From Heloderma charlesbogerti (lineage: Eukaryota > Chordata > Lepidosauria > Squamata > Helodermatidae): a DNA stretch of 64,000 nucleotides. Below are positions 42,436-53,329 of the stretch, in pieces (positions within the stretch are counted from its first letter, which is position 1; every line of letters begins with the position of its first letter). The DNA lies in NCBI GenBank assembly GCA_026122225.1, contig JANEZZ010001624.1:62001-126000 (forward strand), read 5' to 3'. Under the pieces are notes generated by a model. That model was not told the DNA's origin. It did not search any database and worked only from the letters and a program-made list of their open reading frames with translations. The position numbers were made by a program, and so were the translations under genes.

Positions 42436-42766
42436 GATGATTTGCATACTGTTTTTAAGCTGTTTTGTTTTAAGCTATGTTGTTTTACTGTTGGATTTTT
42501 ATTCTTTATTTTTTGTTGAACTGTTTTTAGTTCAAAGTTGTTTTAGTTATATGTTGTTTGTATAGACTGTCCATATGCTTTTATGTAAATGGCTTTTAAA
42601 CTTTGTATATTATATTTTATTGTTTTAACTTTTGTAAACTACCCAGAGAGCTTCAGCCATGGGGCGGTATAGAAATGTAATAAATAAATAAACAAGTAAA
42701 TAATAAAATAAGTCTCAAATGAGCATTTGTCAAATGTTCCCATTAGCAAATTTAACTTACAGTTCT

Positions 42767-44684
42767 CTTTTTTTTAATACTTATTATTTAGTTTGTCTTT
42801 ATAAATGAAATAAACAATACCAACAACCTGATCAATAACTACAGTTTCCCAACAATGCAATATTCTTATGAGGACACAACAATGATGAAAAGAAAGGAAA
42901 AGAAAAGGGGGGAAAAAGAAAAGAAATTTCCCTTTTTCCTTTTTTTTCTTCCCTCTCCTCTTTTAAAGGGTTAAATTTAAACTCCAATACCCACGGGCTT
43001 CAGATGCCATTCTATGTTAAAAACTATACCTATATCACTAGCAATATTACAATTTAATAATCAACCTTACATTTCAATATCTTATTATCAATCTTACAAC
43101 AAGAAAGCAGGCCTACGATTCATTCCCAGTAACCATATATTGCCCTTATAGTAATGATGATGATGATAATAATAATAATAATAATAGTAACAGTGATTTT
43201 TAAAAAGATGAAATTATAATGTTATATAATAATAAAGCTTGAAAGCAACCTTACAACAATCGGTGATATATTTTATACTAGATATATAAATGAGTGTGCA
43301 CAATACACCCTCAAACAATATATTTAAATGCAGCACATCATATCTATTTTGGAAAAAGAAAGAAAAAAAGAAAAAAGAAAAGAAAAATGAAAGAAAATAA
43401 ACAAATGTATGTATAATCAGATATCTTCTGGCCTAGCCTGAATCATGTAACATAAGCAGTTAACAAAGCTTATTTAAAAATTCCAGTTCATGGGGCTGGA
43501 ACAGAAATCTCATGCATTTTTACATTCAGCCGTGCCTCCACCATTTCACGATTTAGGAACTTCTTCATCTGACCTTCAGAAACAATGCAAAATGTAGCAG
43601 GATATTTTAAATAATATTGTAAGTTCATTTGTTTTGCGATATTCTTCGCATTGATGAATTGCCTTCTTTTATTCGCCACCTCTTTGATGTAATCTGGAAA
43701 CAACATAATTTTATCTTGTTTCCAAAAAAGACTTCCACCCTCTCTTGCCAAACAGAGGATATAATTATTTGTGGAGACTCTTGCAAATTGGACTATAATT
43801 GTATGGTCAGTCCCTTTAGCATTTGGCACATGAAATGCCTGCTCAATATCAAGTAAATAATCAGATGGCACAGGGAGTATCTCATGCAAAAGCTTGTCCA
43901 CAAAGGTAGGCAAATTTACATCACTAGGCAGATTTTTAATCCCAATAATACGTCCATTGGATCTGCGCGCAGTTGGGAAATTCTGGCAGAGATATTTTTT
44001 AAAAAAGCTTGTGTCGTAGTTTCATTCGTTGTCAGCCTATCTTGTAGCACATTAATTTCTGTCTCCCTTTTTTTTGCCAGGAAGCGTTAATTAAATCCAC
44101 AGCTCCTTGCAGGGCGGTGATGGAATTTTGGATTAAATCCAACCTCTTGGCTTGCTCCGCAAATTGCGAAGATAAAGTTTTTATCAAAGTAAATAATTCC
44201 CCTATATCTTCTCTTCTCAGAGCTTTTGGCAAAGGAGGTACAGGAGGAGTGGGTGGTGATGCAATCCCCTTCCTTCTCGGTGTGGCCATGTTTCTCTTCA
44301 AATAAATCTTGCAGGTCCTCAAATATTCTCAAATATTGTTGATATTCTTAAACCATCCCTCAGGTGTTGTTGATATTTCTTAATCCATATATTACGATGG
44401 AACACGTCAGCCCTGTTTTCTCCTATTAAATAGGAGTTTCAATCAGCACAGCTTTTTGCAATGGTTAAGCTCTGGGAAGATAATCCTGGAATCCAGCCGC
44501 CGCCACTGTCTCATGGGGAGTACTTTTCTCCAAGATGTTATCCAGATGCTGCCTTGCCCCTCCTTTTAATTCCAGGGGGGAGATGAAAAGGGTTTTCAAC
44601 CTTTTAAAAAGCTGTTTAAGATAGCATCCTGCAAAGACTCCACAGGATGCTGCGAGGGCGACATTGGTTCCAACCCGAAGTCAG
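42767..44684 (-). mobile_element. HAL1-like L1 derivative: 5'-UTR, ORF1, 3'-UTR, poly(A), no ORF2
   Basis: Flanked by CTTACAGTTCT (42756-42766) and CTTACCGTTCT (44685-44695), a 10-of-11 target duplication. On the minus strand it begins near 44684, has ~360 bp of leader, ORF1 from 44322 to 43488, then about 700 bp of AT-rich sequence without coding capacity, and ends in poly(A) (T-run 42768-42775). No reverse transcriptase sequence is present, so it must have moved with enzyme supplied by another L1. Confidence 0.75.
43488..44322 (-). pseudogene. L1 ORF1p (RNA-binding chaperone), frameshifted
   Basis: N-terminal piece 44322-44032 starts MATPRRKGIASPPTPPVPPL and includes a heptad region (IGELFTLIKTLSSQFAEQAK), consistent with the coiled coil. 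The C-terminal piece 43913-43488 reads LPTFVDKLLHEILPVPSDYL, then LFWKQDKIMLFPDYIKEVAN and LQYYLKYPATFCIV, matching the RRM and C-terminal domains of L1 ORF1 proteins. RRSNGRIIGIKNLP bridges them in a frame upstream. A frameshift lies between 44032 and 43980. ORF1p coats L1 RNA in the cytoplasmic RNP. Confidence 0.75.
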
Positions 44685-44754
44685 CTTACCGTTCTAACAT
44701 GCATGATTAGACTGCATTTGCAATAAGCCCTTTATTGTCTTACTTTTTTTTATT

Positions 44755-45412
44755 CCACTGATGCAAAGAATGTCCAGGGCTATCTGTACTTGGCCAGGTT
44801 GAAAGGCAGCAAAAGGTGGGAAGCAGCTGGTTGAAGATGGTTCAGAAGCTGCAGCATGTGCAAAATGTGGCGGCCAGATGGATAACAGGGACAAGACGGT
44901 CCGAACAAATAGCACCAATTCTGGCCCATTTGCACTGGCTGCCTGTATGTTTCCAAGCCCAGTACAAGGTGCTGGTTTTGACCTATAAAGCCTTGCATGG
45001 CTCAGGACCACAATACCTGATGGAGCACTTCTCCCAGCATGAACCGACCCATACACTGCATCATCATCATCCAAGGCCCTCCTCCAGGCGCCTCCTCCAA
45101 GGGAGGCTCAGAGAGGGCAACAAGGGAGAGGGCCTTCTCAGTGGCAGCCCCCCAATTATGGAGTGATCTCCCCAGTGAGGCCCGCCTGGCACCAACATTG
45201 TTATCTTTTTGGCACCAGGTTAAGACCATCCTCTGCTTTCAGGCATTTGGCAGCATGTGATAGGTTTTTAATCAGGTCATGGGATATTATTTATATATGT
45301 GTATATGTACGTGTGTCTGCTCTCTGTTTCTATGTTTGTAGCTAACCTGTTTTTATATTATGCATAATACGTATCTTTAAGGTTTTTAATCTTTGTAAGC
45401 CACCCAGGGAGC
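44755..45412 (+). mobile_element. L2-type LINE 3' fragment
   Basis: Encodes MVQKLQHVQNVAARWITGTR and LHWLPVCFQAQYKVLVLTYK of the ORF2 C-terminus, then GERAFSVAAPQLW in another frame. Ends CTTTGTAAGCCACCCAGGGA. 45413-45780 is unassigned. Confidence 0.75.
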
Positions 45413-45787
45413 AACTCTCAGTCGTACAGCATGTGCTTTCTACCTAGAGGGTCCCTAGGTAAGTCCCCAGTATTATCAGTTAAAAAATGAGGTAGCACAT
45501 GATGGGAAGCCCCCCCCCCCAAGTTTCTGGAGAATCCTGGACCAATGACCTGACTCCATATAAAACAATTTATGTTCAACTCTACCCAGTATATTGATGC
45601 AGAAGGGCACCTCCCCACCCACCCCCACACACAAGCACTTCTAAGAATCCTCTCTATGACAAACCTGTAACAGACATTGCAGTAATGGCAGCCTCATCAG
45701 CATAAATTTCAGATCATTAATTAAATCTCTTTGCTGCATTGTGACCAAGGTATCCAGAGGTATTACATAATGGAAAGGATGGAGATA

Positions 45788-45838
45788 GATAGATATATAT
45801 ACACACACACACACAAATACATACACACACATACATAC
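45788..45838. repeat. (TA)n/(CA)n/(CATA)n microsatellite
   Basis: GATAGATATATATACACACA followed by ACATACATACAT, ending at the TA target of the Tc1 element. Confidence 0.85.
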
Positions 45839-46076
45839 ATACAGTCAGGGCCAGAAATATTGGAACAAAGTTTTGGCAGTTGGCCTCTGTACACCACCAC
45901 ATTGAAGTTGAAAGGAAACACACCCAGATGGGAGCGAAGTCAGGACTTTCAGCTGTAATTCAAGGGGTCTGACAAAAGTGGGGCACTAACCATTCAAGAA
46001 GAACAGCCAGTGGCATACACACACACCCATCGTTGGTGGCTCATAAGTAATGGAACAAACCAACATCATTTCAAAC

Positions 46077-46766
46077 TTAAGGATCGCCTTGAATACCTGG
46101 ATGAAAATCCTTTGCTGCCTGAAGTCTAGAACCCATGGACATGACCAAAGGCTGAGTTTCCTCCTTTGAGATGCGTTGCCAGGCCTTTACTGCAGCTGCC
46201 TTCAGCAGCTGCTTGTTTGTGGGTCTTTCTGCCTTCAGTCTTGTCTTCAGTAAGTGAGAAGCATGCTCTACTGGGTGGAGATCAGGTGACTGACTTGGCC
46301 ATTGAAGAACATCCCACTTCTTTGCCTGGAGAAACTCTTGGGTAGCTTTTGCTGTATGTTTTGGGTCATTATCCATCTGCAATACGAAGAGGCATCCTAT
46401 CAGTTTGGCAGCATTCGGCTGAATCTGAGCAGAAAGTATAGCCCTATACACTTCAGACTTCATCCTGCTGCTTTTATCAGCAGTCAGGTCATCAATAAAC
46501 ACCAGTGACCCGGCTCCATTGGCAGCCATACATGCCCATGCCATAACACTGCCTCCACCATGTTTGACAGATGATGTGGTCTGCTTGGGATGAGCTGTTC
46601 CTTTCCTTTTCCATACTTTTCACTTCCCATCATTCTACTACAAGTTAATCTTGGTTTCATCAGTCCAAAGAAACTCATTCCAGAACTGGGCAGGCTTTTT
46701 TAGGTGTTTGCTGGCAAAGGCTAATCTGGTCTTTCAGTTCTTGAGTGTTACCAGTGGTTTGCACCT
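46077..46766 (-). pseudogene. Tc1 transposase DDE catalytic part
   Basis: After the LINE the frame resumes with CKPLV and FLWTDETKINL (first Asp), a stop, then GGGSVMAWACMAANGAG, LQMDNDPKHTAKATQEFL (second Asp) and SPDLHPVEHASHLLK (third acidic residue, Glu). Catalytic residues are still visible, but stops and the LINE inactivate it. Cut-and-paste transposase of the DD34E class. Confidence 0.85.
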
Positions 46767-46897
46767 TATTTATTTATTATTGAATTTATTAATCGCCCAT
46801 CTGGCTGGTCACCCAGCCACTCTGGGCAATGTACAACATACAATAAAAACAGTTTAAAACAATAAAATTCTACAATAAAAACATTTTCTAAAATACC

Positions 46898-47958
46898 CTA
46901 ACCCACCCCAAATGCCTGCCTGAACAACAACGTTTTTAATGCACGACAGAAGCTCATTAAAGAGGGGGCATGACGGAGTTCCCTAGGGAGGGAGTTCCAC
47001 AGAGTGGGGGCCACTACAGAAAAGGCCCTCTCCCTCGTCCCCACCAGTCTAGCTGTCCTGGCTGATGGGACAGAGAGAAGGCCATCCGAGGCTGATCTTG
47101 TTAAGTGGCCTGTCTGGTGCTGCTGGAGGCACTCCTTAAGATAGGCTGGGCCGGAACCATATAGGGTTTTAAAGGTCAAAACCAACACCTTGAATTTGGC
47201 CCGGAAAACAACTGGTAACCACTGCAACTCCTTCAGCACTGGAGTGATGTGATCTCGCCGGCGGCTGCCTTTAATCAGGCGAGCCGCCGCGTTCTGTACC
47301 AGCTGCAGTTTCCAAACCGTCTTCAAGGGTAACCCCACGTAGAGCGCATTACAGTAGTCTAAACGAGAGGAGACCAGGGCATGTACTACCGATGGGAGCA
47401 GATGGTCGGGAAGGAAGGGGCGCAGCCACCATATCAGATGGAATTGATTCAGCGCTGTCCGGCTCACAGCTGAGCTGACACCTGAGCCTCCATGGACAGC
47501 TGGGAGTCCAAAATGACCCCCAGGCTGCGGACCTGGTCTTTCAAGGGTAGCCGTACCCCATTCGACACCAGGTCAACATCCCCCAGCCTCCTCTTGTCTC
47601 CCACCAAAAGTACCTCGGTCTTGTCAGGGTTCAGCTTCAGCCTATTCCTCCCCATCCAGCCACTCACCGTCTCCAGACATTTGGACAGGGATTCTATGGC
47701 CAACCTTGGTGAAGATTTAAACAAGAGGTAGAGCTGCGTGTCATCCGCATATTGATGACACTGCACCCCAAACCTCCTGATGATAGCCCCCAGTGGCTTC
47801 ACATAGATGTTAAATAGCATCGGGGAGAGGATGGGACCCTGTGGCACCCCACAAGTAAGTTGCCACAGGTCCGAAACCTCCTCTCCCAGTGCTACCCTCT
47901 GGTACCTGCCGGAGAGGAAGGACCGGAACCACGACAATATGGTGTCCCCAATGCCCAA
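46898..47958 (-). pseudogene. L2-type LINE ORF2p, rest of RT and C-terminus, two frames
   Basis: 47958-47464 carries CGVPQGPILSPMLFNIYVKP, catalytic YADD (47740-47751 on the complement) and NPDKTEVLLVGD. A second break near 47465 leads to the frame 47467-46898 with LDYCNALYVGLPLKTVWKLQ and ERAFSVVAPTLWNSLPRELR, ending RQAFGVG. Apart from two small indels the sequence parallels the intact frame at 12489-14069 closely. Confidence 0.85.
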
Positions 47959-50021
47959 CCCCCCCGGCGGTCCAGGAGGATACCGTGGTCAACGGTATCG
48001 AAAACCGCTGAGAGGTCGAGGAGAACAAGGAAGGAGCATTCACCCCTATCCAGAGCCCTCCTCATATCATCTACCAAGGCGACCAAGGCCGTTTCTGTCC
48101 CATGCCCAGGCCTGAAGGCCGACTGAAATGGGTCTAGATAATCAGTTTCTTCCAAGTGTGCCTTCAACTGCACCGCCTCCACCCACTCAATCACCTTGCC
48201 CAAAAATGGCAGATTTGAGACTGGGCGAAAGTTGTTCAAAACTTGAGGATCCAAGGAGGGCTTCCTTAAGAGCGGTCTTATCACTGCCTCCTTGAGGGCT
48301 GATGGCATCACTCCCTCCTCAAGGGAGGCATTCACCACCACCCTGATCCCCTCACCCAGTCTCTCTCTGCAGCTCATAATGAGCCAAGATGGGCAAGGAT
48401 CAAGTAAGCAGGTGGTTGGCCGTACCGATGAAAGCACCTTGTCCACTTCATCAGGAGGAAGAAGCTGGAACCGATCCCACAAAACCGGTTTGCCACAGGC
48501 CGCCTCTTGCTCACTAACTGTATCCACAGCATGCAGAGTAAAACACCTAATCTGATCAATTTTATCTGCAAAGTGCCTTGCCAAGGCCTCACAGGAGGCC
48601 TTAGAATGCTCCAGTGGTTCCAGAGCCACAGGACCGACCAGGCTCCGGACCACTTGGAACAGCCTCCTGGGGCAGCACTCTGCAGACGCGATGGAGGCAG
48701 CATAATATTCCTTTTTTGCTGCCTTCACCGCCACGTGATAGGCTGAAGATATAGCTCTAGCCCGTGTCTGATCGTCTTTGGAGCGAGACTTCCGCCACCG
48801 GCGCTCTAGCCGTCTCACCTCCTGTTTCAGAGCTCGTAACCGCGGATTGAACCATGGTGCAGTCTGAGCCCTGTTCAGGGGGAGAGGGCGTTTCGGAGCC
48901 ACCTGATCTAATGCCCCAGTGATTGCGGCATTCCAGCCACCCACCAGGGTCTCGACCGAGTGGCCGTTGGCATGCCCCAGAGAATCCCCAAGCGCGTTCA
49001 GGAATCCATTTGGATCCATAAGACGCCTGGGGCGGACCATTTTAATGGGTCCTCCACCCCTGCGGAGGGGTTGTGGAACCGAGAAGTCCAACGTCACCAG
49101 ATAGTGATCTGACCATGACAAGGGGGTGGTGGATATACTCCCGACTTCCAGATCACTCCCCGCTTCTCCAGAAACAAACACAAGGTCTAGTGCATGACCG
49201 GCTACATGGGTGGGCCCAGTTAGAATATGGTGCAGCTCCCAGGAGGCCATGGTCTCCATGAAGTCCCGAGGTGCTCCTGTGAGGATGGCCTCCGAATGTA
49301 CGTTGAAGTCCCCCAACACCAGTAAGTTAGGGGACTGTACACGCACATCAGAGACCACCTCAAGCACCTCGGCCAGGGAGTCAGTCGTGCAGCGGGGTGG
49401 ACGGTACACGAGCAGAATCCCCAGACTGCCCTTCGGGCCCAACCTCCAGTACATGCACTCAGCAACCTTGGTCTCCCGGAGAGGGGGTCTGGTGAAGACC
49501 AAGGACTCTCGGTAGATAACAGCCACTCCCTCTCCCCGATCCCCAGCCCTCGGCTGCTGTGCATACGAAAATCCAGCTGGACACACGGCTGCAAGGGCTG
49601 GAGCAGCAGCCTCGGCCAGCCAGGTCTCCGTAATACATGCCAGGTCTGCACCCTCATGCAGGATCATGTCATGGATGAGGGAGGTTTTCTGGGTAACAGA
49701 CCTGGCACTGCAGAGCAGCAAACGAAGGCCAGAAGATGGGGTCACGCCTCCCCCAGCCATCCTTTGGCTCTGGACAGGCCCGGAGCAGGGGACAGATACT
49801 ACACATCTCTCCCTCGTTCCCCTTACCTGGCAGGGCCTGCCCCTAGCGCTCCGCCAGCGCCTGCCGCCCAGCCTCGGTATCTTCTGGCCCCCAACACTCC
49901 CCCCACTGCCTCCATCAGGCGGACACATGCCCCCTCGCTCCCGCCTATCAGGCAGGCTACCCACCCCTAAAACCACAACAAAATCCCCCAGGAAAAAGAA
50001 AATACACACACACACACACAC
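47892..50021 (-). CDS. L2-type LINE ORF2p, N-terminal 709 codons: endonuclease and start of RT
   Basis: The open frame begins in the leader, and the internal MAGGGVTPSSGLRLLLCSAR is a likelier functional start region. AP endonuclease motifs in order: DLACITETWLAE (catalytic Glu), NLLVLGDFNVHSEA, HALDLVFVSG and LSWSDHYLVTLDFS (SDH). The linker has RRLERRWRKSRSK and YYAASIASAECCPRRLFQVV. The RT begins at LLDPCPSWLIM and reaches FDTVDHGILLDR, where a small indel near 47960 shifts the frame. The family nicks DNA with this domain to prime reverse transcription. Confidence 0.85.
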   Translation of the reverse strand: MCVCVCIFFFLGDFVVVLGVGSLPDRRERGGMCPPDGGSGGSVGGQKIPRLGGRRWRSARGRPCQVRGTRERCVVSVPCSGPVQSQRMAGGGVTPSSGLRLLLCSARSVTQKTSLIHDMILHEGADLACITETWLAEAAAPALAAVCPAGFSYAQQPRAGDRGEGVAVIYRESLVFTRPPLRETKVAECMYWRLGPKGSLGILLVYRPPRCTTDSLAEVLEVVSDVRVQSPNLLVLGDFNVHSEAILTGAPRDFMETMASWELHHILTGPTHVAGHALDLVFVSGEAGSDLEVGSISTTPLSWSDHYLVTLDFSVPQPLRRGGGPIKMVRPRRLMDPNGFLNALGDSLGHANGHSVETLVGGWNAAITGALDQVAPKRPLPLNRAQTAPWFNPRLRALKQEVRRLERRWRKSRSKDDQTRARAISSAYHVAVKAAKKEYYAASIASAECCPRRLFQVVRSLVGPVALEPLEHSKASCEALARHFADKIDQIRCFTLHAVDTVSEQEAACGKPVLWDRFQLLPPDEVDKVLSSVRPTTCLLDPCPSWLIMSCRERLGEGIRVVVNASLEEGVMPSALKEAVIRPLLRKPSLDPQVLNNFRPVSNLPFLGKVIEWVEAVQLKAHLEETDYLDPFQSAFRPGHGTETALVALVDDMRRALDRGECSFLVLLDLSAVFDTVDHGILLDRRGGWALGTPYCRGSGPSSPAGTRG

Positions 50022-50081
50022 AAAACAATTAAAAATCCCCTTAAAAATAATGCCAGGCCGGAGTCCACAGGGAAGGCCAGG

Positions 50082-50180
50082 TGGTGGTGGTGGTGGTGGC
50101 GGCGGCGGCGGCAGCGGCCCAGCAGCAGCAGGCCCAGCAGCAGCAGGCCCGCCTCTTCCCCAGTGGTGGTGGTGGCCTCT
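50082..50180. repeat. (GGT)n/(GGC)n and CAGCAGCAGGCC repeats in LINE leader
   Basis: Triplet tract followed by two CCCAGCAGCAGCAGG units, in the 5' part of the L2-type LINE. The (AC)n tract at 50003-50024 lies in the same leader. Confidence 0.8.
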
Positions 50181-50194
50181 CCTGCAGGCCCTGG

Positions 50195-50545
50195 CCTTGT
50201 TGTGAAGCCTCTGTATTTACATTCATAAAGCCATCTCTTGACTGCAGATGTTGACAGTGACATGCCTACCTCTGCAAGGGCGTTCTTGACCTGGCTAGAT
50301 GTTGTGAATGGGTTCCTCTTCACCATGAGCAGCATTCTGCGGTCATCCACTTTAGTTGTCTTCCGTGGCCTTCCAGGCCTTTTGCTGTTGCTGAGCTTGC
50401 CAGTTAATTCCTTGTTTTTCAGGATGTTCCAAACTGTGGTGTTGGCCACTCCCGCTGTTTTTGCTATCTCTCTGTTGGGTTTATTTTGTTTCCTCAGCCT
50501 AATGATGGCCTCCTTCACTCGCATGGACCCCTCTTTGGACCTCAT
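50195..50545 (-). pseudogene. Tc1 transposase N-terminus (paired-type HTH)
   Basis: MRSKEGSMRVKEAIIRLRKQ then ANTTVWNILKNKELTGKLSN and KRPGRPRKTTKVDDR give the first helix-turn-helix, the GRPR hook and the second HTH (SLSTSAVKRWLYE). The frame runs into LINE sequence after GFTTR at about 50195, so any product would be chimeric. Confidence 0.85.
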
Positions 50546-50909
50546 GTTGGGGGTTCCAGTGAACAGCTACCAAATGCAAATGTAACACTCAGAACCACCT
50601 CCAGGCCTTTTGTCTGCTGGATTGGTCATGGGGTACCCAGGAAACAGGCCGCACCTGGCCATGCAGCTGCTTGTCAGCCATACATTCCATTACTTATGCG
50701 CCACCAACGATGGGTGTGTGTGCATGCCACTGGCTGTCCTTCCTGAATGGTTAGTGCCCCACTTTTGTCAAACCCCTTGAATTACAGCTGAAAGTCCTGA
50801 CTTCACTCCCATCTGGGTTTGTTTCCTTTCAGCTTCAATGTGGTGGTGTACAGAGGCCAACTGCCAAAACAGTTATCCTTGTTCCAGTATTTCTGGCCCT
50901 GACTGTATA

Positions 50910-51585
50910 TCCCTTTTCCGCTCTGCATGTAGAAAATATTCTTTAATTATAAAATGCAGATCTCCAGTAAAGATTTTGGAGAGACTCTTTTGTAACCTCC
51001 AATGGCATTAAGTTAACCTGCTTGGTGCAATCTTTATTAATGTGCCTGCAAGGTGTTTTTATGGGGTAGTCTTCTGTCAGCGCAGCCTGTTAAATGTCAT
51101 GGCTTTTGTTAAACCCCATTGAAATGCAGATAAGCAAACTTCCACATTATAGGATTGGAAATAATAAAAGAGAAAGTGAGGAAGGAGAGGGGGGGGAATG
51201 TGTTTGGGGAGCTATATAAAACATCATCTGTTTAGTCTTACTCTGGGGAGGGGGGACTTGCAGAAAGCTGGTAAAATGAATGCTTTTTTTAATTTAAGAA
51301 GTGCTTTTATGGCAACTCCTGTTAATCTTCTGAAACTGTCTGGAGACTATTAAAAATCTGTGCAGGATAGAAAAAAGACTTTCTAGTATGTGCGATAAAA
51401 GTCTATTATGTGGCATTTGCAAACATTGCTCTGTTGGAATTTAGTATATCAGAGAAACATTCCATTTTCGTGATCAGTAAGGGAAATGTCAATCAAATGA
51501 ACATTCTTGGAGAGAGATGGCGGGGGGGGAATCACACACTAAATATTCAAAATGGCCACTGTGAGTGGGGTGCCCCTCTTCAGCT
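50910..51585. other. Candidate conserved non-coding sequence
   Basis: Repeat-free and AT-leaning (TCTGTTGGAATTTAGTATAT), with no coding signature. Texture-based guess. Confidence 0.25.
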
Positions 51586-51587
51586 AC

Positions 51588-51775
51588 CTAAGAATGGAGG
51601 AAGAGCCCAACTGGATTAGACCACATGCCTCTGGGGTCCAGCAGTCCGTTTGCACAGTGGCCAGCCAAATGCCTCTGGAACACCCTCAGGCAGGCCACGA
51701 ATGCAACAGGCTCCCCCCTGCCACTGTCCGTGTTCCCTAACAACTGGTATTCAGAGGCATGCTCCGAAATGATAT
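51588..51775 (-). mobile_element. CR1 LINE 3'-UTR fragment
   Basis: The plus strand reads AGAGCCCAACTGGATTAGAC, GTTTGCACAGTGGCCAGCCA and CCTAACAACTGGTATTCAGA, the reversed CR1 end with diverged middle. Confidence 0.65.
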
Positions 51776-51839
51776 CTCCCAGGGCCTGGCTCTGGCCATG
51801 ATGCCTGCGCATGGGAGGACACGCTGAGAACACGCCGTT

Positions 51840-52920
51840 CCATTTAGGCCGGCCTTCCCCAAGCTGGGGCCCTCCAGATGTTGTTGGACTACAGTGCCAG
51901 GGCCTGGGCCAGGGCCTGAATTCAGTAATGGGCTGGATGAGGGCCAATAAACTGAAACCAAATCCTGACAAGACGGAAGCCCTGTGGGTGAGTGATTCCC
52001 GAGTCCGGGAGATAGGCGCATTGCGTGCTCTGGATGGGGTTGCACTCTCTCTGAAAGATCAGGTCCGTAGTCTGGGGGTACTCCTAGGTCTGTCACAGTC
52101 ACTGGAGGCCCAAGTGGCCATGGAGTGCCTTTTACCAGCTTCAGCTGGCTCACCAGCTACGGCCTCTCCTGGACAGGGACAGCCTGGCCACAGTGGTACA
52201 GGCACTAGTAACTTCAAGACTGGATTACAATGCGCTCTATGTGGGGCTGCCCTTGAGGCTGGTCTAGAAGCTGGAGCTAGTGCAGAACACAACAGCTCGG
52301 CTGTTGTTGGGAGCTGCCCCTTTTTGGCACGGAACTCCTCTGCTGAGGGAACCGCACTGGCTGCCTATTTGCTACCAGGCCAGGTTTAAGGTATTAGTGC
52401 TAGTGTACACAGCCCTAAACAACTTGGGACCAGGACACCTGAGAGAGCGCCTCCTTCTTTACCAACCTGCCTGGTCACTGAGGTCATCAGAGGGCATGTT
52501 CCTGGTGGTTCCACATGGACCCATGGCCTGGCTGGAGTCCAACTGGAGAAGAGCCTTCAGTGTGGCAGCCCCCTTTCTGTGGAACTCCCTGCCCCTGGAG
52601 GTCAGGCAGGGGCCAACATTGTGTTGTTCCCAGCACCTCCTGAAAACAGTTTTATTCCAGAAAATAGTCCTTGACGGACCAGCCATGGTTTTTATCAGTA
52701 CTCTGTTTTTTAAAACCATAATTTTAATGGCGATTTATTTCTTTTATCTTTTCATCATTTTGTCTTTTATTGTTCACTGCTCCAGAATCTCTTTAGATTT
52801 GGAGCAGTATATAGCTGCTGTAAATAAATAAATTGTCCCTGACATTGGCCATGCTGGCTGAGGATGATGGGAGTCATTGTCCAGTGCATCCAGAGGGCGT
52901 CAAGTTGGGGGAGGCTAACC
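51840..52920 (+). mobile_element. L2-type LINE 3' fragment between two inverted dispersed repeats
   Basis: 51900-52832 encodes MGWMRANKLKPNPDKTEALW, LKDQVRSLGVLLGLSQSLEA and, in other frames, LPICYQARFKVLVLVYTALN and RRAFSVAAPFLWNSLPLEVR. It ends GCTGCTGTAAATAAATAAAT. A reversed GATGGGAGTT-type repeat lies before it (51845-51893) and a forward copy after it (52845-52920). Confidence 0.75.
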
Positions 52921-52924
52921 TAGT

Positions 52925-53125
52925 CCTAACTGTGACAGCAGCTTTCCCTAGACTCAGGCAAAGACCTTTCTGATATGCTTTAACTGAAGAGGCCAAGGGT
53001 TATGCCTGGGGCCTTCTATATGCTAGGGCAGGTACTCTCTGCCACTCAGCTGTGGGCCCGCTCTGCTGCCTGGTGGATTGGGCCTTTTGCCTCTCCTTGC
53101 AATGGAGGAGGTGTCTGTTATAAGT
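52925..53125 (+). mobile_element. Probable tRNA-derived SINE remnant
   Basis: GGGCCTTCTATATGCTAGGG followed by CTCTGCCACTCAGCTGTGGG. Weak match. Confidence 0.3.
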
Positions 53126-53329
53126 TACCTTAACACTTGAGCACTGCCCCTCATGACCCCTAGGGATAGCGTGGCTTCAGAATAGCATACGTTCTTGTAA
53201 GGACTTCTCCGTACTGCTACCATGCCTGCTTTACAAGCCACCCATTGCCTGGAGGAAGGAAAAGGGTGGATTTGTCTCCCAATATGTGAGTGTAAATGTG
53301 TCCAGAGATGAGTTAAACTGTTCCCCTGA

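Larger units (their letters stand above)
40430..42705 (+). mobile_element. L2-type LINE, degraded, split by FB-J
   Basis: The reverse transcriptase starts near 40440, is interrupted at 40580, resumes at 41365 and continues to 42435, followed by a 3'-UTR ending GGGGCGGTATAGAAATGTAA and (TAAA)n. Confidence 0.85.
46768..50194 (-). mobile_element. L2-type LINE, nearly full length (3.4 kb), inserted in Tc1
   Basis: The 3' end is the (ATTT)n tract at 46768-46785 and the reversed CCAGAGTGGCTG 3'-UTR. The 5' end is at about 50194, after GC-rich (GGC)n/(CAG)n leader. CCTT flanks both sides (46764-46767 and 50195-50198), a possible short target duplication. Contains endonuclease and reverse transcriptase in one ORF with two frame breaks. 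Confidence 0.88.
45842..50905 (-). mobile_element. Tc1/mariner transposon with long inverted repeats, split by a LINE
   Basis: Ends are CAGTCAGGGCCAGAAATA and its complement TATTTCTGGCCCTGACTG, each next to TA (45840-45841 and 50906-50907). Inverted repeats extend about 210 bp on each side (45842-46055, 50695-50905), as in IR/DR-type Tc1 elements. Without the internal LINE the element is about 1.64 kb, the normal Tc1 size. The transposase reads on the minus strand. Confidence 0.92.

Noticed and set aside
49656..50205. Pro-rich frames of 104 and 179 codons on the plus strand
   Set aside because: They are antisense to the GC-rich leader and endonuclease region of the L2-type LINE.
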